Assembly (NCBI RefSeq): GCF_014649875.1
Contig: NZ_BMTW01000004.1
Coordinates: forward strand, 62,001-126,000
DNA from: Streptomyces rubiginosohelvolus
GTDB lineage: Bacteria > Actinomycetota > Actinomycetes > Streptomycetales > Streptomycetaceae
DNA length: 64,000 bases
Direction: 5' to 3'
Made by a program: the position numbers and the translations under genes
Notes under the pieces: generated by a model
Database searches by the model: none
Told to the model about the DNA's origin: nothing
The model's input: the letters and a program-made list of their open reading frames with translations, nothing else
Shown here: positions 47,741-56,147 of the stretch, piece after piece
Numbering within the stretch: position 1 is the stretch's first letter
How the letters are laid out: each line of letters starts with the position of its first letter

Positions 47741-49269
47741 GCCTCCGGGGCCGGTTCCGCGACCGCCCACAGCTCGGCGAACCGGTCCAGCAGACCGGCG
47801 GCCGTCGCCACGTCGTCCGTCAACGGCCGGTCGGCCGACTCCGCGTCGAGCACCGAGGACGCCAGTCCGAAGGCGCGGCCGACGGGCAGTTCCGGGTCGA
47901 GGCGCAGCTCCCGCTGGCGCAACGCCCTTACGGCCGCGACGAGTTCGCAGCCCACGACGAGCCGGAACGCCTCGCACGCCCGCAGGGTCTGCCGCGCCGC
48001 CAGCGAAGCGAAGCTGGCCTGCTCCTCGACGCCCCGCGAGAGCACGGCGTGCCCGAGCGAGGCGGGCGCGGAGTAGGCCCGCAGGTCGCCGAGGGCCGCC
48101 CCGGCCGCGTATTCGAGGATCATCACGCCCGAGGACGCGGGCTCGCCGTCCGCGAGGAAGGGGCGCAGCCGGGTGAAGCCCGGTTCGTTGAGGGTCGAGA
48201 GGCGGGAGGTGGAGAGCCGCGCCACCTGGGTGACCGCCAGCCTGAAGTGGTCGAGTGACAGGGCGAGTTGGGCGAGGTAGAAGCCGCCGTGGTGGTAGGC
48301 GGCCATGTCGTCGGCGGAGATCAGGGGGTTCTCGGCGGCCGCGTTGATCTCGACTTCGAGGACCCCTTCGAGCGCGTCGGCCGCGTCGTGCGCGGGGCCG
48401 TGGATCTGCGGCAGACAGCGGAAGCCGTACGGGTCCTGGATCCGGCCGAGCGGGGGCGTCGGGCGGTCGGCGGCGCCGAGCAGCAGCCGCATCCGCTCCG
48501 CGACCGCGGACGAACCGGCGTGCCGCCGCGCCTCGTGGACGGGCAGCGCGTAGGCCTCGTAGCTGCCGTCGATCGCCATCAGGGAGAGGGCCGCCACCAC
48601 CTGGGTGGCGCCGATCAGGGCGCGCAGTTCGTGCAGGGCGAGGGCGGACTGGCCGAGGGTGAGGGCGTTGCTGCTGATCAGGGCGAGGGCGTCGTTGTTG
48701 TCGAGCGGCTGCGGTTCGGGGGCGGCGCCCGCCCCCTGCCAGGGGTGTTCGCCCGCGAGCGCGAGGCCCATCTGCGCGAGCGCCGCGATGTCGCCGGTGC
48801 CGACCGAGCCGAGGGCGTTGACCTTCGGGTGGGCGCCCGACTCCAGGGCGTCGCAGAGCGCGGTGACGACGGTCGGGCGCAGCCCGGCACCGCCCGCGAG
48901 GAGCTGGTTGGCGCGGACGGCGAGCATGGCGCGGACCTGCCGCGCCGGAAGCTCCTCGCCGATCGCTCCGGCGTGGCTGCGCAGCAGGCGCAGTCCGTGG
49001 TCGGCGGCCGCCTCGGTGGGCACGGACTCATTCCGGTTCGCCCCGACGCCGGTGGAGCGGCCGTAGACGCGACCCCATGAGGCGATTTCCCGCGCAGCGT
49101 CCCACGAGGCTTCGACACGTTTCATGCCCTCGGCCGCCGGGACGGGCCTGGCCATGGATTCGGCCATGCGTACGACATCTGGGACCATCAGGCGGCGGCC
49201 GTCGAGGATGACGACCGCATCGTTGCCATCGGCCACTCTGTCCGCGATATGAGACGACATCAGGTGCAT
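47719..49269 (-). CDS. Aromatic amino acid lyase homologue lacking the MIO triad (ergothionase-like candidate)
   Basis: A 516-aa protein of the histidine/phenylalanine ammonia-lyase fold. The catalytic-Tyr loop VYGRSTGVGANR, LRSHAGAIGE, the QDPYGFRCLPQIHGPAHD active-site block and NAAAENPLIS are conserved. The segment that should read GSVGASGDL reads LGSVGTGDIAAL: the Ala-Ser-Gly that cyclises to the MIO cofactor is missing, with Thr158 in place of Ser and the loop one residue shorter. Ergothionases are known family members that eliminate trimethylamine without MIO. With a betaine-type importer transcribed divergently next door, a betaine lyase is my best guess. An alternative start is ATG 49260; GGAGG lies close to ATG 49269. 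Confidence 0.78.
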   Translation of the reverse strand: MHLMSSHIADRVADGNDAVVILDGRRLMVPDVVRMAESMARPVPAAEGMKRVEASWDAAREIASWGRVYGRSTGVGANRNESVPTEAAADHGLRLLRSHAGAIGEELPARQVRAMLAVRANQLLAGGAGLRPTVVTALCDALESGAHPKVNALGSVGTGDIAALAQMGLALAGEHPWQGAGAAPEPQPLDNNDALALISSNALTLGQSALALHELRALIGATQVVAALSLMAIDGSYEAYALPVHEARRHAGSSAVAERMRLLLGAADRPTPPLGRIQDPYGFRCLPQIHGPAHDAADALEGVLEVEINAAAENPLISADDMAAYHHGGFYLAQLALSLDHFRLAVTQVARLSTSRLSTLNEPGFTRLRPFLADGEPASSGVMILEYAAGAALGDLRAYSAPASLGHAVLSRGVEEQASFASLAARQTLRACEAFRLVVGCELVAAVRALRQRELRLDPELPVGRAFGLASSVLDAESADRPLTDDVATAAGLLDRFAELWAVAEPAPEAHPKVKT

Positions 49270-49375
49270 TTCCTCCCCTGTCGGACGATCCGTCTTGCCC
49301 TGCGGCCGCCCGTAACCAGGGATTTACGCCCGGGTGGCGACGACCTATTGACAATCTATTCAGCCACCGAGAACT

Positions 49376-49393
49376 CTGCATGATGATATGCAG
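49376..49393. promoter_or_regulatory. Inverted repeat in the lyase/transporter divergent promoter
   Basis: CTGCAT-N6-ATGCAG, 18 bp, ending 18 nt before the transporter ATPase start. Just upstream, TTGACA at 49348-49353 within ATTGACAAT could be a -35 element or part of a second operator. No regulator gene adjoins, so the binding protein is unknown. Confidence 0.4.
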
Positions 49394-49411
49394 CCGGGCA
49401 AGGGACTCCTC

Positions 49412-50461
49412 ATGATCCAATTCGACAAGGCCCACAAGCGCTTCCCGAACGGCACGACCGCGGTGCACGACCTCACGCTCGACCTGCCGGAAGGGGGCGT
49501 GACCGTCCTCGTCGGATCTTCCGGTTGCGGCAAGACGACCACGCTCCGCATGATCAACCGGATGGTCGAGCCGACCTCCGGAACAATCCGGGTGGGCGGC
49601 AAGGACGTCCTGGAGCAGGACGCCGCCGAGCTGCGCCGCTCCATCGGTTACGTGATCCAGCAGGCCGGGCTCTTCCCGCACCGCACCGTCCTGGACAACA
49701 TCGCGACCGTACCGCTGCTGCTGGGCTGGGGCCGCGGGAAGGCGCGGGCGCGGGCGGCGGAGCTGCTGGAGACGGTCGGCCTCGCCGCCGACGCGGCCAA
49801 GCGCTACCCGCACCAGCTCTCGGGCGGTCAGCAGCAGCGCGTCGGGGTCGCCCGCGCGCTCGCCGCGGACCCGCCGGTCCTCCTGATGGACGAGCCCTTC
49901 GGCGCGGTCGACCCGGTGGTCCGCACCCAGCTCCAGGACGAACTGCTCCGCCTCCAGAGGGAGTTGAACAAGACCATCGTCTTCGTCACGCACGACATCG
50001 ACGAGGCCGTCCGGCTCGGGGACCGGATAGCCGTCTTCCGTACCGGCGGCCATCTCGTCCAGTGCGCTTCCCCCGCCGAGCTGCTGGCCCGCCCGGCGGA
50101 CGCGTTCGTCGCGGACTTCCTGGGCGCCGAGCGCGGTCTGAAGCTGCTGTCGCTCACGACGCTCGAAGAGGTCACCCAGGGCCCCGCGCCCGAAGGCGCC
50201 CGCTGGCAGCTGACCCTGGACGCCGGCCGCAGGCCACTGGCCTGGCGCGACAGCGAGAGCAAGGACGCGGCGGAGATACCCGTCCGACCCTTGCGGGACA
50301 GCGACTCGCTGCTCTCCGCGCTCAACGAGTCGATCGCCGCGCCGAGCGGCCTGGTCGCCCGGGTCGACGCGGACGGCGTCCTCACCGGCGTCACCTCACG
50401 CGAGGACATCCACGCCCACGCCGGCCGGGTGCACAGCGCGGCGAGCACGGTGGCGGCATGA
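49412..50461 (+). CDS. Betaine-type (QAT/OpuC-like) ABC transporter ATPase
   Basis: A 349-aa protein. Walker A GSSGCGKTTTL, Q-loop region YVIQQAGLFPH, signature LSGGQQQRVG, Walker B VLLMDEPFGAVDP and the switch His in FVTHDIDEA are all present. The C-terminal extension (GLVARVDADGVLTGVTSREDI) is a partial CBS domain, the ionic-strength/nucleotide sensor of OpuA/OpuC ATPases. It energises uptake of a quaternary-amine solute. ATG 49412 is chosen with AAGGGA 6 nt upstream; the in-frame ATG at 49388 lacks a site. The stop overlaps the permease start (ATGA). Confidence 0.9.
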   Translation: MIQFDKAHKRFPNGTTAVHDLTLDLPEGGVTVLVGSSGCGKTTTLRMINRMVEPTSGTIRVGGKDVLEQDAAELRRSIGYVIQQAGLFPHRTVLDNIATVPLLLGWGRGKARARAAELLETVGLAADAAKRYPHQLSGGQQQRVGVARALAADPPVLLMDEPFGAVDPVVRTQLQDELLRLQRELNKTIVFVTHDIDEAVRLGDRIAVFRTGGHLVQCASPAELLARPADAFVADFLGAERGLKLLSLTTLEEVTQGPAPEGARWQLTLDAGRRPLAWRDSESKDAAEIPVRPLRDSDSLLSALNESIAAPSGLVARVDADGVLTGVTSREDIHAHAGRVHSAASTVAA

Positions 50462-51108
50462 GCGTCGACTGGTCGTGGATAGCCGACCACACGGACGACC
50501 TCACCACCCTGACGCTCTCCCACCTCCAGGCCGCACTGACCGCCGTCCTCCTCGGCCTGCTGATCTCGCTCCCCCTGGCCGTGCTGGCCCACCGGGTGCG
50601 CCGACTGCGCGGGCTGCTCCTCGGGCTGTCGAACGTCCTGTTCACCATCCCGTCCATCGCGGTGTTCGTGCTCCTCCTCCCGGTCAGCGGGCTGACCCGC
50701 ACCACCACCGTCATCGGCCTGACGATCTACACGCTCGTCGTGCTCCTGCGAAACACCGTCGAGGGCCTGGACTCCGTGCCCGCCCGGACGAAGGAGGCCG
50801 CGAAGGCCATGGGCACCCGGCCGCTGCGCACCCTGCTCACCGTCGAACTCCCCCTCGCCCTGCCCGTGATCATGGCAGGGGTGCGGATCGCGACCGTGAT
50901 GGCGATCTCCCTGGTCTCCGTGGCCACGTACATCGGCGACGGCGGGCTCGGCCAGCTGTTCACCGACGGGTTCCAGCGCAACTTCCCCACCCCCGTCATC
51001 GTCGGCGTCGTCCTGACCCTGCTCCTGGCGCTCGCCGCGGACGCGCTGCTCGTCACCCTCCAGTACGTCCTGACGCCGTGGACCCGCCGGCAGAAGCAGG
51101 GGGCCTGA
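50458..51108 (+). CDS. Betaine-type ABC transporter permease 1
   Basis: A 216-aa protein with five to six TM helices and the EAA loop EAAKAMGTRPLRTLLTVELPLALPVIMAGVR that couples to the ATPase. OpuCB/OpuCD-like length and spacing. The start overlaps the ATPase gene. With the second permease 4 nt downstream it forms the membrane channel heterodimer of a four-gene importer. Confidence 0.9.
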   Translation: MSVDWSWIADHTDDLTTLTLSHLQAALTAVLLGLLISLPLAVLAHRVRRLRGLLLGLSNVLFTIPSIAVFVLLLPVSGLTRTTTVIGLTIYTLVVLLRNTVEGLDSVPARTKEAAKAMGTRPLRTLLTVELPLALPVIMAGVRIATVMAISLVSVATYIGDGGLGQLFTDGFQRNFPTPVIVGVVLTLLLALAADALLVTLQYVLTPWTRRQKQGA

Positions 51109-51112
51109 CCTC

Positions 51113-51784
51113 ATGTACGAACTCCTCAAGGGCCTCGGCTCCTGGCTGGTCGGCAGCGAGCAGTGGACCGGCTCCGACGGCATCGGCCACCGGCTCACCG
51201 AGCACCTCCAGTACTCGCTGCTCGCCACGCTCGTCGCGGCCGCCATCGCCCTGCCGATCGGGCTGCTCATCGGACACACCGGGCGCGGCGCGTTCGTCGC
51301 GATCAACCTGTCGAGCTTCGGCCGGGCGCTGCCCACCGTCGGTCTCGTGGTCCTCGTCTTCCTCGCCAGCGGTCTGTCGATGTGGCCGGTCTACATCGCT
51401 CTGGTGGCGCTCGCGGTCCCGTCCATCGTGACCAACACGTACGCCGGGATGACGGCGGTCGACCCGGAGGTGCGGGACGCGGCGCGCGGCCAGGGGATGC
51501 GCTGGTACCAGGTGCTCTTCCAGGTCGAACTGCCCCTGGCGCTCCCCCTGATCATGACCGGGCTGCGGCTCGCGCTCATCCAGGTCGTCGCGACGGCGAC
51601 CATCGCCGCGTACGTCTCCTTCGGCGGGCTCGGCCGGTACGTCTTCGACGGGCTCGCCCAGCGCGACCTCGTGCAGGTCCTCGGCGGGGCCGTGCTCGTG
51701 GCGCTCGTCGCCGTCGTCCTCGACCTCGCGCTCTCCGCCCTCCAGCGCTTCCTGTTCCGCCACCGCCCCGCCCCGCAGTCCTAG
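51113..51784 (+). CDS. Betaine-type ABC transporter permease 2
   Basis: A 223-aa protein, again with TM segments typical of BPD_transp_1 and an EAA-like loop (RDAARGQGMRWYQVLFQVELPLALPLIMTGLRLA). It pairs with permease 1. The N-terminal cytoplasmic region (LGSWLVGSEQWTGSDGIGHRLTEHLQYS) matches OpuC permeases. It is only 4 nt from the previous gene and 13 nt before the binding-protein gene. Confidence 0.9.
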   Translation: MYELLKGLGSWLVGSEQWTGSDGIGHRLTEHLQYSLLATLVAAAIALPIGLLIGHTGRGAFVAINLSSFGRALPTVGLVVLVFLASGLSMWPVYIALVALAVPSIVTNTYAGMTAVDPEVRDAARGQGMRWYQVLFQVELPLALPLIMTGLRLALIQVVATATIAAYVSFGGLGRYVFDGLAQRDLVQVLGGAVLVALVAVVLDLALSALQRFLFRHRPAPQS

Positions 51785-51797
51785 GAGTCGGCCCCTC

Positions 51798-52775
51798 ATG
51801 ACCCGTACGAACCGCGAAAGCCGCGTGACCCGCATGAACCCCATGAACCGCAGGGCTCTCCTCGGCGGGCTCTTCGCCGCCGCCACCGTCCCCGCGCTCG
51901 CCGCGTGCAGCAGCGGCATCACCTCGCTCGAAGGAGACGGGGCCGGGGGCGGTGGCGGCGGCTCCAGCAAGGGCGGCGTCACCATCGGCACCGCCAACTT
52001 CACCGAGAACCAGGTCCTCGGGTACCTCTACGCCGCCGCCCTCGAAGCGGCCGGGGTGAAGACCACCGTCCGCCCGAACCTCGGCACCCGCGAGATCCTC
52101 ATCCCCGCGCTCAAGGGCGGCGACATCGATCTGCTGCCGGAGTACCAGGGCGCGCTGCTGCACTACCTCGACACCAAGGCGACGGCCACCGAGGAGGGCA
52201 CGATGCAGAACGCCCTCGCGATGCTCCTGCCGCGCGGCCTGCAGATCCTCCCGTACGGCGAGGCGGAGAACGCCGACGCCTTCGCGGTGACCAGGGAGAC
52301 CGCCGACGAGTACGGCCTGAAGTCCCTGGCCGACCTGGCGAAGCACAACGGCAAGCTCGTCATCGGCGCGGCCCCCGAGGTCAAGAAGCGCACGGTGGGC
52401 TCGGTGGGCCTCAAGGAGGTGTACGACGTCGAGTTCAAGGAGTTCAAGTCCCTCGACTCCTCCGGCCCGTTGGTCAAGGGAGCCCTGAAGAAGGGCGATG
52501 TGGACGTGGCGAACCTGTTCACCACCGACACCGACATCGCCGCCGAGGGCTGGGTGGTCCTCACCGACCCGAAGAACCTCATCCCCGGTCAGCACGTCGT
52601 CCCGCTGATCGCCGACCGCAAGGCCGACTCGACGGTCCGCAAGGCGCTCGCCCGGCTCGGGTCCGTGCTGACGACGAAGGACCTCACCGAGCTGAACCGC
52701 CTGGTGGACAAGGACCGGAAGGACCCCGAGGACGTCGCGTACGACTGGGCGGCGGAGCACGGCATCAAGAAGTAG
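51798..52775 (+). CDS. Betaine-type ABC transporter substrate-binding lipoprotein
   Basis: A 325-aa protein. The N-terminus has twin Arg (NRRALLGG) and a lipobox (ALAAC), so it should be a Tat- or Sec-exported lipoprotein. A Gly-rich linker is followed by the OpuAC domain: VTIGTANFTENQVLGYLYAAALEAAGVKTTVRPNLGTREILIPALKGGDIDLLPEYQGALL is the lobe-1 signature of glycine betaine/choline/carnitine binders. The family binds trimethylammonium groups in an aromatic cage and includes ergothioneine-binding EgtU. Which betaine is bound cannot be decided by eye. An alternative ATG lies further in (MNRRALL). Confidence 0.88.
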   Translation: MTRTNRESRVTRMNPMNRRALLGGLFAAATVPALAACSSGITSLEGDGAGGGGGGSSKGGVTIGTANFTENQVLGYLYAAALEAAGVKTTVRPNLGTREILIPALKGGDIDLLPEYQGALLHYLDTKATATEEGTMQNALAMLLPRGLQILPYGEAENADAFAVTRETADEYGLKSLADLAKHNGKLVIGAAPEVKKRTVGSVGLKEVYDVEFKEFKSLDSSGPLVKGALKKGDVDVANLFTTDTDIAAEGWVVLTDPKNLIPGQHVVPLIADRKADSTVRKALARLGSVLTTKDLTELNRLVDKDRKDPEDVAYDWAAEHGIKK

Positions 52776-52845
52776 CCGCGTCCGGTCCGGAGCCGGCGGG
52801 CCGGAGGAACAGCACCACACCACCGAGAGACCAGGGAGCCGCAGC

Positions 52846-54255
52846 ATGGCAGCCGAAGACCTGGTGGAGCGCCGCTCCATCGACGTCGTCCCGGACGACG
52901 AACGGCACGGGACCGCGTTCAGTCAGTTCACCCTCTGGCTCGGCGCCAACCTCCAGATCACGGCGGTGGTCACGGGCGCGCTGGCCGTCGTCTCCGGCGG
53001 TGACGTGGTGTGGTCGGTCGTCGGCCTGCTGCTGGGCAATCTGCTCGGCGGCGCGGTCATGGCGCTGCACTCCGCGCAGGGCCCGAAGCTGGGTCTGCCC
53101 CAGATGATCCAGTCCCGGGCCCAGTTCGGGGTGAAGGGCGCGGTCGTCCCGCTGTTGCTGGTCATCCTCATGTACGTGGGGTTCTTCGCGAGCGGCAGCG
53201 TGCTGGCGGGCCAGGCAACGGCCCGGCTCATGCACACGGACGACACGGCCGGCATCGTCGTCTTCGCGGTGGTCACAGCCGTCATGGCGGCGGTCGGCTA
53301 CCGGATCATCCACGCCCTGGGACGGGTGGCGAGCGTGATCTGCGCCCTGGCCTTCGTCTATCTGGGCATCCGCCTGCTGGACCGGGTCGACCTCTCGGCG
53401 CTGCTCGGCGACGCGCACTTCGATCTGCCGATGTTCCTGCTGGCGGTGTCGCTGTCGGCGTCCTGGCAGCTGGCCTTCGGACCGTACGTCGCGGACTACT
53501 CGCGCTATCTGCCGCGTACGACGTCGGGGCGGTCCACGTTCTGGTGGACGCTGTCGGGGTCGGCCATCGGCTCGCAGTGGTCGATGACGTTCGGGGTGCT
53601 CGTGGCGGCGACCGCCGGGGAGGCCTTTCTCACGGACCAGGTCGGCTATGTGGTCGGCCTCGGCGGCGCGGGGCTGATCGCGTCGTTCCTCTACTTCGTG
53701 ATCGCGCTGGGCAAACTGACCATCAACGTGCTGAACACCTACGGCGGGTTCATGTCGATGGTGACGAGCATCAGCGGATTCCGGGGTCAGCGGACGCTGT
53801 CGCAGCGCGGCCGGACGGTGTACATCGGGCTCATCATGGTGGCGGGGACCGCATTGGCGCTGCTGGGCAAGGACAGCTTCCTGACGTCGTTCAAGGACTT
53901 CCTGCTGTTCCTGCTGACGTTCTTCACCCCGTGGTCGGCGATCAACCTGGTCGACTACTACCTGATCTCACGGGAGCGGTACGACATCCCCGCGCTCTCC
54001 GACCCCCGGGGCCGGTACGGCGCCTGGCGCTGGGACGCGCTCACCGTCTACGGGATCGGCATCCTCGCCCAACTCCCTTTCCTGGTGACGCACTTCTACA
54101 CGGGCCCCCTGGTGGAACCGCTGGGCGGCGCGGACGTCTCCTGGATCGTGGGCCTCATCGTCCCGGCGACCCTTTACTGGCTGCTGGCCCGCCGCGACAC
54201 CCGGCACATCCCCGAGGAGACGGTCTACGTCCTCGCCTCACCGCGCGAGCGGTGA
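52846..54255 (+). CDS. NCS1-type cytosine/purine/allantoin permease
   Basis: A 469-aa protein with about 12 predicted TM helices. FSQFTLWLGANLQITAVVTGALAV, the TM3 region PKLGLPQMIQSRAQFG and the later FGPYVADYSRYLP are NCS1 (Transp_cyt_pur) signatures, including the nucleobase-contact aromatic residues. GGGAGCC lies 6 nt upstream. It follows the binding-protein gene by 70 nt and may be co-transcribed with the importer. Its cargo could be a heterocycle related to the lyase product (for example an imidazole), or it may be unrelated. A strong hairpin terminates the run. Confidence 0.85.
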   Translation: MAAEDLVERRSIDVVPDDERHGTAFSQFTLWLGANLQITAVVTGALAVVSGGDVVWSVVGLLLGNLLGGAVMALHSAQGPKLGLPQMIQSRAQFGVKGAVVPLLLVILMYVGFFASGSVLAGQATARLMHTDDTAGIVVFAVVTAVMAAVGYRIIHALGRVASVICALAFVYLGIRLLDRVDLSALLGDAHFDLPMFLLAVSLSASWQLAFGPYVADYSRYLPRTTSGRSTFWWTLSGSAIGSQWSMTFGVLVAATAGEAFLTDQVGYVVGLGGAGLIASFLYFVIALGKLTINVLNTYGGFMSMVTSISGFRGQRTLSQRGRTVYIGLIMVAGTALALLGKDSFLTSFKDFLLFLLTFFTPWSAINLVDYYLISRERYDIPALSDPRGRYGAWRWDALTVYGIGILAQLPFLVTHFYTGPLVEPLGGADVSWIVGLIVPATLYWLLARRDTRHIPEETVYVLASPRER

Positions 54256-54266
54256 GAGAACGGCGC

Positions 54267-54317
54267 GCACAGCGGGCGGGGCCCGACGCGTGATGCGTCG
54301 GGCCCCGCCCGCTGTGC
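54267..54317. terminator. Bidirectional terminator, 23-bp perfect stem
   Basis: Arms 54267-54289 and 54295-54317 are fully complementary with a 5-nt loop GTGAT, one of the longest uninterrupted stems in the window. It lies between the convergent permease and PRC-barrel genes and should stop transcription from both sides. Confidence 0.85.
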
Positions 54318-54332
54318 CTACGGCGCGAGGGA

Positions 54333-54686
54333 TCAGACGCGACGGTGGCGGCCGTAGTACTCACCCGTCGTGCGGTGGAAGTCCGCGTCGCCGACGTGCT
54401 TGTCCTTGTCGAACTCCGGGGAGTCCTTGATCTGGTCCTTGGTGAGGTCGACGTAGATCTTCTTGTCGCCGTTGTCGACGCGGCTCACCGTGCCCGCCGG
54501 AAGCAGGACGTGCTTGCCGAAGATCCATACGCCGGTGTCGACGACCAGGTACGAGGACGTGACGTCATCGGAGTGCTTGTCGACCTTGCCGATGCTGCCG
54601 TCCGTGGCCTCGACCTTGTAGCCGATCAGGTCGGTGCCGACGGTGTGACCGGCGGTCGGCTGGTATCCCCACAGGTTCTCGGACAT
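54333..54686 (-). CDS. PRC-barrel domain protein
   Basis: A 117-aa protein. A PRC-barrel covers about residues 10-85: GHTVGTDLIGYKVEATDGSIGKVDKHSDDVTSSYLVVDTGVWIFGKHVLLPAGTVSRVD, then KKIYVDLTKDQIKDSPEF. A short tail EYYGRHRRV ends the protein. PRC-barrel proteins bind proteins or small ligands in stress and RNA-processing contexts; this small soluble type is common in actinomycete stress regulons. AAGGAG lies 6 nt before ATG 54686. Its promoter region contains an AATAC-N5-GTATT inverted repeat (54711-54725). Confidence 0.85.
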   Translation of the reverse strand: MSENLWGYQPTAGHTVGTDLIGYKVEATDGSIGKVDKHSDDVTSSYLVVDTGVWIFGKHVLLPAGTVSRVDNGDKKIYVDLTKDQIKDSPEFDKDKHVGDADFHRTTGEYYGRHRRV

Positions 54687-54891
54687 AGGAAACTCCTTCG
54701 TTCGCACGGAAATACATGAGGTATTCGAAGCGGTCGGCGGACGGTTGCCGGCGCCGGTTGGTCGTTGTCCGGGCGGGCTTTCCTTTTCCTCATCGACCGC
54801 TGACAGCCTCGTGCCCCTCCCTTTCCGCCCTATGTCCCAGAAATCGGTAGTTTTTCCATGGGTTCCGGGGGAACTCGGCGGGCTCGTGCTC

Positions 54892-55815
54892 TCAGCCCAG
54901 CAGCGCCGCGACGGCGATGAGCGCAGGGACCGACAGCAGCGTGGACAGCAGGATGGAGTCCCGCGCGAACCGTTCGGCGACCCGGTAGTGCGAGGCGTAC
55001 GTGAAGAGGTTCTGGGCGGCCGGGAGGGCCGCGATCACGACGACGTCGAGCAGGGCCTCGCCCCGCAGGTGGAAGAGGCCCGCGCCGACGGCCCAGGCGA
55101 CGAGCGGCTGGGCGACGGTCTTCAGCAGGGCGGACAGGTACAGCGCGCCCCGGTCCTCCCCGCGGCCGGGCCGCTCGGCGCCGCGCAGGGATATGCCGAA
55201 GGCGAGGAGGACCGCGGGGACCGACATGTTGCCGATGAGGACGAGCGGTTCGAGCAGCGGGCCGGGCAGGGTCAGACCGGATGCCGCCACCGCCACGCCG
55301 GACAGCGATCCGATCGCCATGGGGTTGCGCAGGGGGGTGGTCAGCCGCCGGAGGACCGAGCCCCGCTCCCCGGGGCGGCTGAGGTCGAGGACGGTCAGGG
55401 CCAGCGGGGTCATCACGATCTGCTGGAGCAGCAGGACCGGCGCGACGAGCGAGGCGTCGCCGAGGACGTAGACGGCGATCGGGATGCCGAGGTTCCCGGC
55501 GTTGACGTAGCTGGAGCACAGGGCGCCGATCGTGACCCGTCCGGCGTCCCAGCGCAGGAACGGCCCGGCCACCGCGATGAACACGACGGCCGCCGCGCCG
55601 GTGGCGATGGCGGTGACCAGCAGACGCTGCGACAGGACGACGGACAGGTCGGCGCCGGCGAGCATCGTGAAGAGCAGGGCCGGGGTCGCGACGTTGAAGG
55701 CGAGCCGGGTCAGCACGGTCCGGCCGTCCTGCCCCAGGTAACCGCGGCGCCCTATGACGTACCCGACGGCGATGACGGTGGCGATCACCGTGAATCCGGT
55801 GAGAACTCCCTGCAT
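54892..55815 (-). CDS. AEC-family transporter (auxin efflux carrier/malonate permease-like)
   Basis: A 307-aa protein with ten predicted helices. VNAGNLGIPIAVYVLG is the AEC/Mem_trans signature in the first half, and NMSVPAVLLAFGISL and ALPAAQNLFTYASHY are the matching positions in the second half. The family moves carboxylates or amino-acid-like anions. No neighbouring enzyme hints at the cargo. It is divergent from the glycerol genes, with a 332-bp spacer. Confidence 0.85.
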   Translation of the reverse strand: MQGVLTGFTVIATVIAVGYVIGRRGYLGQDGRTVLTRLAFNVATPALLFTMLAGADLSVVLSQRLLVTAIATGAAAVVFIAVAGPFLRWDAGRVTIGALCSSYVNAGNLGIPIAVYVLGDASLVAPVLLLQQIVMTPLALTVLDLSRPGERGSVLRRLTTPLRNPMAIGSLSGVAVAASGLTLPGPLLEPLVLIGNMSVPAVLLAFGISLRGAERPGRGEDRGALYLSALLKTVAQPLVAWAVGAGLFHLRGEALLDVVVIAALPAAQNLFTYASHYRVAERFARDSILLSTLLSVPALIAVAALLG

Positions 55816-56147
55816 GTCTTCCTTGCGGGTGGATCAGGTGCGGTGGGCGCCCGCCGGGTGGAACGGCTGGTCAGGTGCGTGCCGGGACAGCGTCTCAGAC
55901 CGGTGGCCGCGGTCCTTCGGCGGGGCGCGACCGGTCGCGCATGACGCGCCGAGCCCCGGGCCGGGGGCGTCCGGCTATCTGTCCCGGCCGCTCGGCCCAA
56001 GCCCGTTCTCACCCGTTCGGTCCACCGCCGGGACCGCCCACCAGCCGCCCTGTTCCCCCCGATATGCCCCTTTCGCCGAATCGTCTTAGCCTGCTGACAC
56101 TGCTCGGATAGTCGACAGCCGGCACGGTCGGCGGAGGGCGAGCTTCC
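55816..56147. other. Divergent spacer between AEC transporter and glycerol operon
   Basis: This 332-bp region contains the perfect 16-bp palindrome GCGCGACCGGTCGCGC (55925-55940), a possible operator. Nearer the glycerol facilitator start there is a less GC-rich stretch (about 56060-56115) with TTAGCCT and GGATAG that may hold its promoter. No ORF is convincing. Confidence 0.45.

Noticed and set aside
47719..49269. Calling this gene hutH (ordinary histidine ammonia-lyase)
   Set aside because: The MIO-forming Ala-Ser-Gly is absent, and no hutU/hutI genes are nearby.
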